Shown here in pieces: positions 1 to 8,871 of a DNA stretch of 64,000 nucleotides (positions within the stretch are counted from its first letter, which is position 1; every line of letters starts with the position of its first letter). Position numbers and translations under genes: made by a program. Under the pieces are notes generated by a model. That model had not been told where the DNA came from. It saw only the letters and a program-made list of their open reading frames with translations, and did not search any database. The DNA is from Planctomycetota bacterium (GTDB lineage: Bacteria > Planctomycetota > Brocadiia > Brocadiales > Bathyanammoxibiaceae), in NCBI GenBank assembly GCA_016209685.1, contig JACQVQ010000008.1:317778-381777 (forward strand), written 5' to 3'.

Positions 1-633
1 CCCGTCCAGTTTTATTACGGCGTCTACTCTGGTGCCGTCATTAAAGGGGTGTTGTGAGGCCCAGAGGTCTGATGGCAGAGCGTCTTTGAGGAGTTTTTCT
101 AACAGCATCTCGCCCACACCGCCGCGGTATTGGGGGGCTCTGAAGACTTCCTGCAAGGAGATGATGTCCCGTTTTAGCTCCATAACCCCCTGCGTGGCCT
201 GGAAGAGTCCCTCCAGTTTCCCGTGTACGTCTTTTACGATGTTGGCGTGATGCTCCAGCCTGCCGCCCAGGGTTTCATGGGTCTTGGAGAGGACTTCCTG
301 TTGGGCCTGTAGTCGCTGACTGAGTTGTTCTGTGAGCTGGTGGAAGTCGGTGGAGCTCTGTTGTTTCAGGTTGTCCATCCGTTGCTGTAACTGGCCCTGT
401 ACCTGTGTCAAGGCGTTAGTGGCATTATCTACTCTGGTGCCAAGGGCCTCGTTTGTTCTGAGTATCATGTTGGAGAGTTGGGACATACTCTCACTGGTCT
501 GCTCCCTCAGGTCATTGACCTGCTGTTGCATCAGGAGCGTATCCTGTCCCTTTTGCCCCCTCCGTTGGGTAAGAATCAGGTAGATGAAGAGCCCCACTAG
601 GAGCATTATAACAACGATAGTCAGGTATAGCAT
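1..633 (-). CDS. rmuC: RmuC-family DNA recombination protein, N-terminal part (cut by window edge)
   Basis: The reading frame is open from an ATG at 633 to the left edge (211 codons, no stop), so only the N-terminal part is present. Residues 2-20 form a single hydrophobic membrane anchor (LYLTIVVIMLLVGLFIYLI). A long Gln/Glu/Leu-rich coiled coil follows to about residue 160. The RmuC core then begins with RGGVGEMLLEKLL and HPFNDGTRVDAVIKLDG. This order of anchor, coiled coil and nuclease-like core is typical of RmuC, a membrane-tethered protein that limits rearrangements at repeats. A purine-rich AGAGGG lies just before the start. The gene is divergent from mfd across about 210 bp. The family assignment is firm; the catalytic part cannot be judged. 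Confidence 0.85.
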   Translation of the reverse strand, partial: MLYLTIVVIMLLVGLFIYLILTQRRGQKGQDTLLMQQQVNDLREQTSESMSQLSNMILRTNEALGTRVDNATNALTQVQGQLQQRMDNLKQQSSTDFHQLTEQLSQRLQAQQEVLSKTHETLGGRLEHHANIVKDVHGKLEGLFQATQGVMELKRDIISLQEVFRAPQYRGGVGEMLLEKLLKDALPSDLWASQHPFNDGTRVDAVIKLDG

Positions 634-745
634 GGCCCTCTGTTACTCCACGTGTCTTTGGAACGACCAGTATATCTCCAAAATATTAACTCTTTACTGC
701 CTGGAATGCAATACCAAAGCTTGTAGTGTCTGCCACTGAATTTCC

Positions 746-775
746 TTGACACCCTCACTTGGTCATGGTTACAAT
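746..775 (+). promoter_or_regulatory. Sigma-70-type promoter for mfd
   Basis: TTGACA at 746-751 and TACAAT at 770-775 are separated by 18 bp. The site lies about 70 bp before the mfd start codon in the intergenic region shared with rmuC. The match is close to consensus; its use is inferred. Confidence 0.6.
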
Positions 776-845
776 TATTTTGTAAATAATGTAGGGACAT
801 GTCTTTAGTACAGACCCGAAGGTTTATCCATACGTTAAGTTTCCT

Positions 846-3800
846 ATGAAGTCACTGCTTAAACTCCTCCGGGAAAATAACAAGTTCAGAGCCGTCCAGA
901 AGGCCATTGTGGGAGTGGCCCTGCCACCTGGCGGAGAGATAAGGATAGGAGGGCTTTGGGGTTCTTCTGCCGCCTTTGTGTTGGCCGGTTTAGCCGAAAA
1001 GACCCATTCGTGGATACTAATAATTACTAGTAGCCTGGAGGAGGCGGAGGAGGCCAGGGATGACCTGAACCTTTTCCTTCCTGGTAGTGCTACTATCTTT
1101 GAGCCATGGGAAGATTTTCCTGTGACAGGAGACGATGCCTCCGTAGGGGTGACCCACCGGGTCGCTCCTACCGCCCAACACCTGCAGGTCCTCCATCCAC
1201 TACTATTTCCAGAAGACCCACCTCATGTGGGTGTCGGGGCCACACCTGACACCCGTACTAAGATTATCGTCTGCCCTATCCAGGCCCTCCTCCAGAAGCT
1301 GCCACTACCGGGAGACCTCACAGAAAACACCCTCCAGGTGGTGGTAGGAAAGGATCTGGGGCAACAGGAGGTGGTAGGGTGGCTGGTGGATAGGGGCTTC
1401 AAGGGTGTAACTATGGTGGAGGCCCCTGGGGAGTTCAGCCTCAGGGGATGTATCCTGGACGTCTTTACCCATTCTTCTGAGTTCCCCTACCGCCTGGAGT
1501 TCTTTGGAGATAGGGTGGAGTCTATCAGGCTTTTCAGTCCAGATACGCAGACCTCTATAAAGAACCTCAAAGAAGGGAATATACTTGCCCTGGATTGTAA
1601 GGGTTTGACTAATCAGACCCCTACAGCGGGGGCTGGTACCCTTCTGGATTATCTCCCACATGGGGCCTGGGTAGTGCTGAAAGAGCATGAGGTTATACGG
1701 GAAAAGGCTAAAAAGGTATCGCAGTCCATACCCTGGCTCTATACCCATGAGGAGGTGGGCAAAAAGTGGTTACAATACAACAGACTTTTCCTCTCTTCCC
1801 TGCCCTTTACAGATAGCGGGGACAACCCCGCCGCCATCCACAATTTTGAGGTGGAATCTATAGAGCGTTTTGGTCCAGGGCTTAAAGAGACCTTTGCGGA
1901 GTTAAGGAATCTCTCCCCCCAGGTTCGGCAGACAATAGTCTTTTGTAACAACGAGGCGGAAGAGAAGCGTTTTCAAGAGTTGTTGAGTGGGGAAGGTCTG
2001 AGATTAGAATCCACCATTGGAGGACTAAGTAAGGGGTTCTTCTTCAGAGACATTGGACTGCTACTCTTATCCCACCACGAACTCTTCCACCGTTATCGCC
2101 TTAAGAGGGAGCCCAAGAAACCCGTCTCTGCCAGGCCCATAGAGAGTTTTGTAGAGCTTAGACGGGGAGATTATGTGGTACACGTGGCCCATGGTATTGC
2201 TCGTTTCCTGGGTATGGAGGAACTGGAGCACGAGGGGCAAAAGAGGGAGTGTCTGGTACTGGAATTTGAAGGAGGGACGAAATTATACGTATCCGCCTCG
2301 GGGGGGATAAACCTGATACAGAAGTATATAGGCCCCAGCGAACACCGCCCCCCGTTGAGCCGATTAGGTGGGCAGGGCTGGGCCAGGCGGCTGGAAGAGG
2401 TGGAAAAGGCCGTGACTGACCTGGCAGGGGGGCTTCTGGAGATGCAGGCCCTGCGGGAGGCCAGATTGGGCATACAGTACCCCCAGGATACGGAGTGGCA
2501 GAAGGAGTTTGAGGCGGAATTCCTGTACGAAGAGACCGAAGACCAGCTCAAGGTAACCAGGGAGATAAAGGCAGATATGGAGTCAAGTCGCCCCATGGAC
2601 CGCCTGATATGCGGGGACGTGGGTTATGGCAAGACGGAGCTGGCCATCCGGGCGGCTTTTAAGGTGGTGATGGGCGGTAAACAGGTGGCAGTGCTTGTGC
2701 CTACCACCATCCTGGCCCAGCAGCACTTCCGTACCTTCTCCGAACGCATGGCCGATTATCCCGTAAGGATAGAGGTACTGAGCCGCTTCAGGTCTCCTCA
2801 TGAACAAAAGCTCGTACTGGAGGCCCTTAAAGAAGGGCAAGTGGACGTTGTCATAGGTACCCACAGACTAATACAGAGGGACGTTGCCTTCAAAGAACTG
2901 GGGTTAGTGATAATAGACGAGGAACAGCGCTTCGGTGTGGAACATAAGGAGAGGCTGAAGGGTCTCCGCCAGATGGTAGACGTCCTCACCCTCACGGCTA
3001 CGCCCATCCCCAGGACCCTTCACATGTCATTACTGGGCCTAAAGGACATATCCTGTCTGACCACCCCTCCACAGGACCGCCTGGCCATCAAGACCTTCCT
3101 TATGCGTCATGACCCGGAAAGGGTACGCCAGGCAATACTCTTTGAGCTGGCACGCGAGGGACAGGTTTACTTTGTCCATAATAGGGTGTATAACATTAAG
3201 GCCGTGGCCGGGGAGCTCTGCAGGATAGTGCCCGAGGCAAGGATAGCCGTGGCCCATGGCCAGATGCCGGAGAGGCTACTGGAAAAAATAATGCTGGATT
3301 TTGTGGAGGGAAAGTATGATATCCTTGTCTCCACTACCATAATTGAATCCGGGGTTGACATCCCCAACGTGAATACTATATTTATTAACGAGGCTGATTA
3401 TTTTGGGCTGGCAGAACTGCACCAGCTTCGGGGCAGGGTGGGTCGCTATAAGCATACGGCTTATGCCTATCTTGTCTTGCCGGGTGACAGGCCCATAAGC
3501 CCAGAGGCCGAGAAGAAACTGAAGGCCATTGAGGAATTCTCGGAGTTAGGGGCTGGTTTTAAGATTGCCCTCAGGGATCTGGAGATTAGGGGGGCGGGGA
3601 ACATACTTGGCCCTCAACAACATGGTCATATCCAGGCAGTGGGTTACGAGATGTACTGTCAGCTCTTGGAGTCGGCGGTAAGGAGGGCGAAGAAAGAACC
3701 TCCACGTATCCCCCTGGAGGTCTCTATAAATCTGCGACTGGATGCCTACTTGCCCCCGGCCTACATCCCGGACGAGGCCGTCAGGATGGAGATGTATCGC

Positions 3801-4157
3801 AAGATAAACCGCTGTTACTCCAGGGAGGAGATACGGACGGTGGAAGAGACACTTCAGGACAGATTTGGCCCCCTTCCACCCCCTGCCGGAAACCTCCTGA
3901 TGGAGAAGGCACTCAGGCTAGCAGCCCAGGCCTATGGCATCCGTTCCCTCTTCCGCACGAATGGGAAGCTGGTTATTGAGGTAGAAGACCTGAAGAGGGC
4001 AGAGGCCTGCCTATCTCCTCTAAAGCGGAGGATCAGGGTGATTAACGAAAACACCTTGCATCTCCTGCTTCCGGCTAAGTCTGATTCATCCACCGCAGGT
4101 GTACCTGAAGCGGGGCAGGAGACGGTTCAGTTTTTAAGAAAGGTCTTTAACATCTAG
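846..4157 (+). CDS. mfd: Transcription-repair coupling factor (Mfd)
   Basis: 1103 aa, close to the usual family length. Mfd displaces RNA polymerase stalled at DNA lesions and recruits UvrA. An N-terminal UvrB-like region is followed by the CarD-like RNA-polymerase-interacting domain from about residue 432 (VELRRGDYVVHVAHGIARF). The RecG-like helicase has Walker A GYGKTE at about 593-598 and Walker B DEEQRFG at 691-697. The arginine-rich QLRGRVGR and a C-terminal TRCF domain (from about 950) complete it. Residues 23-27 (GVALP) fall in a short palindromic repeat (911-927) that recurs elsewhere in the window, apparently tolerated in frame. The SurA-like gene follows closely, so the two are probably cotranscribed. 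Confidence 0.97.
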   Translation: MKSLLKLLRENNKFRAVQKAIVGVALPPGGEIRIGGLWGSSAAFVLAGLAEKTHSWILIITSSLEEAEEARDDLNLFLPGSATIFEPWEDFPVTGDDASVGVTHRVAPTAQHLQVLHPLLFPEDPPHVGVGATPDTRTKIIVCPIQALLQKLPLPGDLTENTLQVVVGKDLGQQEVVGWLVDRGFKGVTMVEAPGEFSLRGCILDVFTHSSEFPYRLEFFGDRVESIRLFSPDTQTSIKNLKEGNILALDCKGLTNQTPTAGAGTLLDYLPHGAWVVLKEHEVIREKAKKVSQSIPWLYTHEEVGKKWLQYNRLFLSSLPFTDSGDNPAAIHNFEVESIERFGPGLKETFAELRNLSPQVRQTIVFCNNEAEEKRFQELLSGEGLRLESTIGGLSKGFFFRDIGLLLLSHHELFHRYRLKREPKKPVSARPIESFVELRRGDYVVHVAHGIARFLGMEELEHEGQKRECLVLEFEGGTKLYVSASGGINLIQKYIGPSEHRPPLSRLGGQGWARRLEEVEKAVTDLAGGLLEMQALREARLGIQYPQDTEWQKEFEAEFLYEETEDQLKVTREIKADMESSRPMDRLICGDVGYGKTELAIRAAFKVVMGGKQVAVLVPTTILAQQHFRTFSERMADYPVRIEVLSRFRSPHEQKLVLEALKEGQVDVVIGTHRLIQRDVAFKELGLVIIDEEQRFGVEHKERLKGLRQMVDVLTLTATPIPRTLHMSLLGLKDISCLTTPPQDRLAIKTFLMRHDPERVRQAILFELAREGQVYFVHNRVYNIKAVAGELCRIVPEARIAVAHGQMPERLLEKIMLDFVEGKYDILVSTTIIESGVDIPNVNTIFINEADYFGLAELHQLRGRVGRYKHTAYAYLVLPGDRPISPEAEKKLKAIEEFSELGAGFKIALRDLEIRGAGNILGPQQHGHIQAVGYEMYCQLLESAVRRAKKEPPRIPLEVSINLRLDAYLPPAYIPDEAVRMEMYRKINRCYSREEIRTVEETLQDRFGPLPPPAGNLLMEKALRLAAQAYGIRSLFRTNGKLVIEVEDLKRAEACLSPLKRRIRVINENTLHLLLPAKSDSSTAGVPEAGQETVQFLRKVFNI

Positions 4158-4226
4158 GCCCCTGTGGAGTCCAGCGACTTGGGTGGGGACTCCGGGGTTG
4201 GGAAAGTGAGGAATGAGGTTGGAGAG

Positions 4227-5264
4227 ATGAGAAGCACTTACAAAAATCTTTCGTCAGGAGTGGCCCTGCCACTCATGATCTTTCTGGTTTGTTTGTTACA
4301 GGTTTATCCATTGACACGGTCAATGGACTCCATAAATGACTCCATGACTGCCCTGGCAGATAGTATGAGGTTGGGGGCTATAAAGGCAGAGGTAAATGGT
4401 GCCATAATAACCGATGATGAGGTGAAGAGGCAGGCAGCCGTACCCCTGAGGGAGGCCATGGAGAAATACAAGGGGAGAGAGTTTACTGAAAGGGCTACAC
4501 AAATCCTGAGTGACGTACTGGACGAACTCATAGACCGACAGCTACTGGTACAGGAGGCTAGCAAGATTATTAAGGATAATCCCATCGTAAAGGAGGCGTT
4601 GGAAAAAGAGGCAGAATCCTTCTTAAAGGATGCTATGGATAAGGTGGGTGGTCCTGCCAGATTTTATGAGTTAGCCGCCAAGGAGGGTGTAAATCCCGTA
4701 GAGAAGAAGAAGGAATTGAAAGAGGACCTCATGGCAGAGGCCCTGCTCAAAGAGTTTGCATTTAAAAAGATTTCCATCTCCCCCAGAGAAGTCAGAGAGT
4801 ATTACCTGAAGCATCAAGATGAGTTTAATGAGGAGAAAGAGGTAAAGGCAAGACAGATACTTATAAAGGCCATCCCCAACGCCAGGGAGGCCGAAAAGAA
4901 GGCCCAGGAGGTCTATCAACGCGCCAAGGCAGGAGAAGACTTCGCAGAACTTGCCAAACAGTTCTCCCAGGATGCAAAGGATTCTGCGGGGAAGTTATAC
5001 GAGCACAAAGAGATAATGCAATGGATAAAAGGGCTCCGGGAGGCGGCATTGGCGCTAGAACAGGGGGAGATAAGCCAGCCCGTAAGGAGTCCAATAGGCT
5101 TCCATATATTTAAGGCCGAGGCAGTCAAGCCCGCCAGGACGCCCAGTTTTGAGGAACTCCAGGAGGAGATTAATAATAAACTCTACCAGGACGTGGCCAG
5201 ACACAGAAAGATGGAATACATAAAAAACCTCAAGAGGAAGGCAGTGATTAAGGTAATGAGGTAA
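4227..5264 (+). CDS. SurA/PrsA-type peptidyl-prolyl isomerase, exported chaperone
   Basis: 345 aa from the ATG at 4227, which is preceded by GGAG. A longer in-frame GTG start at 4164 exists but would put charged residues ahead of the signal peptide. Residues 1-25 look like a signal peptide (SGVALPLMIFLVCLLQVYPL). A SurA-N-like helical domain follows with the hallmark VLDELIDRQLLVQEA. A parvulin-type rotamase domain occupies about residues 205-310 (VKARQILIKA, AGEDFAELAKQFSQD, QGEISQPVRSPIGFHIFK). The protein probably folds outer-membrane or periplasmic clients. The signal peptide overlaps a copy of the short palindrome seen in mfd (4257-4274). SurA and PrsA types cannot be separated with certainty. 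Confidence 0.88.
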   Translation: MRSTYKNLSSGVALPLMIFLVCLLQVYPLTRSMDSINDSMTALADSMRLGAIKAEVNGAIITDDEVKRQAAVPLREAMEKYKGREFTERATQILSDVLDELIDRQLLVQEASKIIKDNPIVKEALEKEAESFLKDAMDKVGGPARFYELAAKEGVNPVEKKKELKEDLMAEALLKEFAFKKISISPREVREYYLKHQDEFNEEKEVKARQILIKAIPNAREAEKKAQEVYQRAKAGEDFAELAKQFSQDAKDSAGKLYEHKEIMQWIKGLREAALALEQGEISQPVRSPIGFHIFKAEAVKPARTPSFEELQEEINNKLYQDVARHRKMEYIKNLKRKAVIKVMR

Positions 5265-5311
5265 CGTAGGGGCTTGATTTATCAAGCCCTGATTTTTTGG
5301 GCACAGCAAAT

Positions 5312-5443
5312 TGAGACCTCTGAAAAACCCCGCTCACTGTCATTCTGAGGGAGCGAAGCGACCGAAGAATCTCATAAAAGACTAGATTCTTCGCTTCGCT
5401 CAGAATGACACATTGCGTTGCTGTAACTTTTTCAGAGGTCTCA
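5312..5443. mobile_element. MITE-like inverted-repeat element, copy 1 (about 132 bp)
   Basis: The ends are TGAGACCTCTGAAAAA and TTTTTCAGAGGTCTCA. The interior is a long inverted repeat built on TGTCATTCTGAG...CTCAGAATGACA with GAAGAATCT and AGATTCTTC near the centre, so the transcript would fold almost end to end. Near-identical copies lie at 31431-31562 and 39289-39421, with degraded copies elsewhere. There is no coding capacity, as expected of a non-autonomous element. It ends 33 bp before the next start codon. Confidence 0.85.
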
Positions 5444-5475
5444 AATTGTGTCCCTGCAAGAGGGAGGAAAAGATT

Positions 5476-6114
5476 GTGGCAGAAATTAGCATCACTCCGG
5501 GCTTCCGCAACGAACAAACAATTCTCAAGCAGGTAGAAAAATTTCTTAAAGAAACGTACTTAGACGGGAAGCTCTGCAAGGTCTATATCAAACATCCCCC
5601 CGCAGAGGCCCAAATAGACATGAACTACCTCAGACCAAAGGGTGTCCTGGAGCTAGAGGTAGTGGATTCCCTGGAAAACCTGGAAGGGAGACTGAGACAC
5701 GAACTGATGCACGTGGTTGACCAGGTGAATGAGGCCTTTGGTTATAAGGAGAAAAATGTACCGAAGAATGGCACGGCACTGCTCCGCCGATATAAATACC
5801 TGTGGAACGTCTATATTGACAGCCGCCTCATCAAGGCAGGCAAACCTGCCTATGCTACTCTAGATTCCAGGAAGGACGAGATGGGGGAGTGTTGGCCTGA
5901 ATTCTCCGAGGGTACGAGAAAAGGACTGTTTGACTACCTGTGGGACTTGTCCGACACGGATGGACTGACCCAGAAACAGATAATCCAACTAAGCAAGGAC
6001 GTATTCAAGTTCCGCAAAGACCTCAAGACCAAGGCCCAGGCCAAAGGGGAGAGGCTGAAGGATTTTAAGACCCTGGAAGAGCTCAGGCACTTCGTAGCAG
6101 ACAGCAGTCAGTAG
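5476..6114 (+). CDS. Hypothetical protein with HExxH metal-binding motif
   Basis: 212 aa from a GTG at 5476 with GGGAGG seven to eight bases upstream. The frame extends further 5' but only into the MITE, so that extension is rejected. The protein is soluble with no signal peptide. Residues around 75-90 read LRHELMHVVDQVNEAFGY; HELMH fits the HExxH zinc site of minimal metallopeptidases. Downstream YIDSRLIKAGKPAY and an Asp/Glu-containing segment could supply a third ligand. I do not recognise a named family. Whether it is a protease or only a fold relative is open. A 7-bp-repeat array follows the stop directly. Confidence 0.6.
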   Translation: MAEISITPGFRNEQTILKQVEKFLKETYLDGKLCKVYIKHPPAEAQIDMNYLRPKGVLELEVVDSLENLEGRLRHELMHVVDQVNEAFGYKEKNVPKNGTALLRRYKYLWNVYIDSRLIKAGKPAYATLDSRKDEMGECWPEFSEGTRKGLFDYLWDLSDTDGLTQKQIIQLSKDVFKFRKDLKTKAQAKGERLKDFKTLEELRHFVADSSQ

Positions 6115-6152
6115 TCAGCAGTCAGGGGTCAGCAGTCAGCTAGCTGATTGCT
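6105..6152. repeat. 7-bp tandem array (CAGTCAG/CAGTAGT type)
   Basis: Repeated units such as AGTCAGC and AGTAGTC run from the end of the HExxH gene and finish with a short inverted arm (GCTGACTG). It is one of several arrays with a 7-nt period in this window, located between two convergent genes. Confidence 0.7.
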
Positions 6153-6162
6153 GACTGAACTC

Positions 6163-7386
6163 TTAATCCTTCACTACCACTCTGGCAAACCTCCTCCGTC
6201 CTACCTTTAGGATCATCCCTGGAGTAACCTCAATATCGGCCTTAGGGTCTGTAACCTCCTTACCGTCCAGATGGACGCCCCCCTGGGTAATGAGCCTGCG
6301 GGCATCGCTATTAGTGGTGGCGAAGCCTGCCAGTATCAGCAGTCTTACCATCCAGAGCCTGCCATCTTTTAATTCGCCCCTGGGTATAATAACCTCCTGG
6401 ATTTGTTCGGGGAGTTCGTGGGCCTTGAATACCCTGTCAAACTCCTGGGCGGCTAGAGAGGCGGCCTCTTCGCCCCAGTACCTGCGGACAATGGCCCTGG
6501 CTAGTTCTGCCTTGGCCTGCCTGGGGTGGACACCGTGGGCCAGGAGTTCGTCTATACGCCCATCATCCACGTCTGTGGCAAGGACAAAGTACTTCTTCAT
6601 GAGGTCGTCCTTGATGGACATGGCCTTGCCAAAGATTTGGGCCGGCTCCTCCGTGATGCCGATATAGTTACACAGGCTCTTGCTCATCTTTTTGTTGCCG
6701 TCAATACCTTCCAGTAGCGGCGTGGTGAGGGCCACCTGGGGTTCCTGTCCGAAGTCCCTCTGGAGGTCGCGACCCACCAGGAGGCTGAAGAGTTGGTCAG
6801 TGCCTCCAAGCTCTACGTCACTCCTGACCATGACGGAGTCGTAGCCCTGCATGAGGGGATACAGGAACTCGTGGAGGCTAATAGGGGTCCCGGTGGCGTA
6901 ACGCTGGGAGAAGTCGTCCCTCTCCAGCATCCTGGCCACCGTCATTTTAGAGGTGAGGCGGAGTATCTCCGAGAAGCCCATCTCCTCAAACCACTGACTG
7001 TTGTAGACAATCTCCGTGCGGGAGAGGTCCAGTATCTTACCCACCTGCTGGAGATAGGTCTTCGCATTGGCCATAACCTCTTCCCTGGAGAGCATGGGGC
7101 GGGTCTTATTCACCCCTGCCGGGTCGCCTACCAGGGCAGTGTAATCCCCGATAATGAGGACGGCCTGGTGGCCCAGCTCCTGGAACTTCTTGAGTTTTTG
7201 GAGTGGGATGGCGTTGCCTATGTGTATGTCAGGTGCAGTGGGGTCAAGGCCCAGTTTTACCCTGAGGGGTCTATTTTCACGGTAGGAGCGCTGGAGTTTT
7301 TCAAGGAGTTCTTCCTCCCTGACTATGTCAATGGTGCCCCTCTTGAGGGTTTCCAGCTGAGATTTGGGGTCTTGAGGCATCATCAT
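6163..7386 (-). CDS. tyrS: Tyrosyl-tRNA synthetase
   Basis: 407 aa. A class I catalytic core with HIGN (55-58, the HIGH equivalent) and KMSKS (233-237) attaches tyrosine to tRNA-Tyr. An S4 RNA-binding domain lies at about 345-405 (LILAGFATTNSDARRLITQGGVHLDG, split here only by function). The TAPDIHIGN form resembles the TyrRS subgroup with the short insertion typical of TyrRZ/TyrS2 types. Three consecutive ATG codons (7386, 7383, 7380) make the exact start uncertain. The first overlaps the stop of the upstream CPBP gene, implying translational coupling. Confidence 0.96.
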   Translation of the reverse strand: MMMPQDPKSQLETLKRGTIDIVREEELLEKLQRSYRENRPLRVKLGLDPTAPDIHIGNAIPLQKLKKFQELGHQAVLIIGDYTALVGDPAGVNKTRPMLSREEVMANAKTYLQQVGKILDLSRTEIVYNSQWFEEMGFSEILRLTSKMTVARMLERDDFSQRYATGTPISLHEFLYPLMQGYDSVMVRSDVELGGTDQLFSLLVGRDLQRDFGQEPQVALTTPLLEGIDGNKKMSKSLCNYIGITEEPAQIFGKAMSIKDDLMKKYFVLATDVDDGRIDELLAHGVHPRQAKAELARAIVRRYWGEEAASLAAQEFDRVFKAHELPEQIQEVIIPRGELKDGRLWMVRLLILAGFATTNSDARRLITQGGVHLDGKEVTDPKADIEVTPGMILKVGRRRFARVVVKD

Positions 7387-8240
7387 AGGGGCCAGGGTGG
7401 CAGGGCCACTCCCAAAAGGGCGGCACTCCCATCCAGGGAGTTTCCTTCCCGTTTATTCAGGAGGAGGTAGGTCAGGGTAGTGATGTTATGGAGCATGTGT
7501 ACGAAAATGGGGGACAGTAACGTCCCTGTCTTTTCATAAAGGTAAGCCAGTACGAGGCCCAGGAGGAATATCTGGAGGAAGACATAGACGTTCAGGTGGA
7601 CGAAGGCAAAGAGGAAGGCACTGAGGAAGATGGCCTTCCATGCCCCCACGGTCCCTCGCAGGGCGGGCTGGAGGAACCCCCTAAAGAGGACTTCCTCCGT
7701 GAATGGTCCGAAGAGTGCCGCAAAGAAGAGCATGAAGGTGACGATTCCAGGAGAGGTTTCCTTCAAGAAACGGGTTATTACTTCCTGGTGTTGTGGGGTG
7801 CCGTTCAGTGCCCTGGTGGCGTATTCCACTAGCTGTCCTGCGCTCAGTATGAATGGGAAGGCCAGTAGGTAGAGCAAGATACCCCCCGGGAGGTGACGTC
7901 TCCAGCCTTTTAGACTCAACCCCAGGGCTTTAGCACCGCAGGTGAGGGTGGTGAGCATCTTAGAATGGGAGGTATCCATCTCAGGCAGACCTGGCCTATG
8001 GGCGGAAAGGGGCTTGGTACACCTGCGGGACACTACTTTGAATATGTACAGGCAGACCGTAGTATTGACGAGCAGGGTCAAGAGGAGGAGGATATTACTA
8101 GAGGGTGTAGTTGTCTTCTCTGGTAAGATTTTCTCCAGGAGGTGGAGCAGAAGGGGACAGCCTACTCCCAGCATTATGATATAGAATAAGAAGACCTTGA
8201 CTACGTCTGCAAGGTCCCACGGGCACGACTTTCCATTCAT
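7383..8240 (-). CDS. CPBP-family intramembrane metalloprotease
   Basis: 285 aa with about seven hydrophobic segments. The CPBP (Abi/CAAX protease) signature is complete: EEVLFRG with E182, E183 and R187, then FAFVHLN (H215) and HMLHN (H248, H251). The family cleaves membrane-embedded substrates; the target here cannot be told. The C-terminal tail GVALPPWPL is encoded by a copy of the short GTGGCAGGGCCAC palindrome (7396-7413), which may have replaced the original end. Overlap with tyrS suggests one transcript. Confidence 0.9.
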   Translation of the reverse strand: MNGKSCPWDLADVVKVFLFYIIMLGVGCPLLLHLLEKILPEKTTTPSSNILLLLTLLVNTTVCLYIFKVVSRRCTKPLSAHRPGLPEMDTSHSKMLTTLTCGAKALGLSLKGWRRHLPGGILLYLLAFPFILSAGQLVEYATRALNGTPQHQEVITRFLKETSPGIVTFMLFFAALFGPFTEEVLFRGFLQPALRGTVGAWKAIFLSAFLFAFVHLNVYVFLQIFLLGLVLAYLYEKTGTLLSPIFVHMLHNITTLTYLLLNKREGNSLDGSAALLGVALPPWPL

Positions 8241-8373
8241 CAGGTCTTATCTCCTCAGGGGTTTATTTTATAGGATAGGCGTGAAAAATCAATTACATTA
8301 CACTCCCGGTAAGCAGTAGGGAATAGGGAGTAAGCAGTAAGCAAAAACCCTGTTCCATCTATTGTTTGGCGTA

Positions 8374-8402
8374 TTGACGCAAAAGGCAAATTCTAGTAAA
8401 GT
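8374..8402 (+). promoter_or_regulatory. Probable sigma-70 promoter for the ACT-domain gene
   Basis: TTGACG at 8374-8379 and TAAAGT at 8397-8402 are separated by 17 bp, ending 37 bp before the preferred start codon. It is a moderate consensus match. Confidence 0.4.
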
Positions 8403-8439
8403 TGACATTTCAGATTTTTGTAAAGGAGATAGTAGTACT

Positions 8440-8871
8440 ATGGAGGGTTCCCCCAGTTTCCTCTTAGAAAAACAGCTTACTGTGGTATTAGAAAATCATC
8501 CAGGCACCCTGGCCGATGTGTGTAGCTGTCTGGCTGTGAAGGAGATTAATATCCTGGCCCTTTCTATAGCTGAGATGATTGATACTGGCGAACTCAGGAT
8601 AGTAGTCAATAATGCCAGGAGGGCCAAGGCCCTGCTGGAGGAATGGGGCTTTGACGTCCTGGAATCGGAGGTGCTGGTGGTGGGGATGACCAATGAGCCA
8701 GGGGTAATGGCCCAGATAGCCAGGCGACTGGCTAAAGGGAGGGTCAATATTGAGTATGCCTATTGCAGTGCCTCTAAAGAGGGCAATAGGGTCTTAGGCG
8801 TCCTGAAGGTCTCTGACGCCTCCAAGGCCCTGGACCTCCTGGCTGATTATGAGAAATGGGGAGAGTTGTGA
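8440..8871 (+). CDS. Tandem ACT-domain protein
   Basis: 143 aa from the ATG at 8440, which has AAGGAG 11 bases upstream; the frame is open further but without a better start. Two ACT-like small-molecule-binding domains are visible: residues about 8-70 (KQLTVVLENHPGTLADVCSCL) and about 75-140 (VLVVGMTNEPGVMAQIARRL). No catalytic domain is attached, which matches the stand-alone ACT proteins of COG4747 type. It probably senses an amino acid; the ligand and partner are unknown. Its stop overlaps the start of the next gene. Confidence 0.85.
   Translation: MEGSPSFLLEKQLTVVLENHPGTLADVCSCLAVKEINILALSIAEMIDTGELRIVVNNARRAKALLEEWGFDVLESEVLVVGMTNEPGVMAQIARRLAKGRVNIEYAYCSASKEGNRVLGVLKVSDASKALDLLADYEKWGEL

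Noticed and set aside
5413-5475. N-terminal extension of the HExxH protein
   Set aside because: It runs through the MITE terminal repeat; the GTG at 5476 has a proper Shine-Dalgarno.
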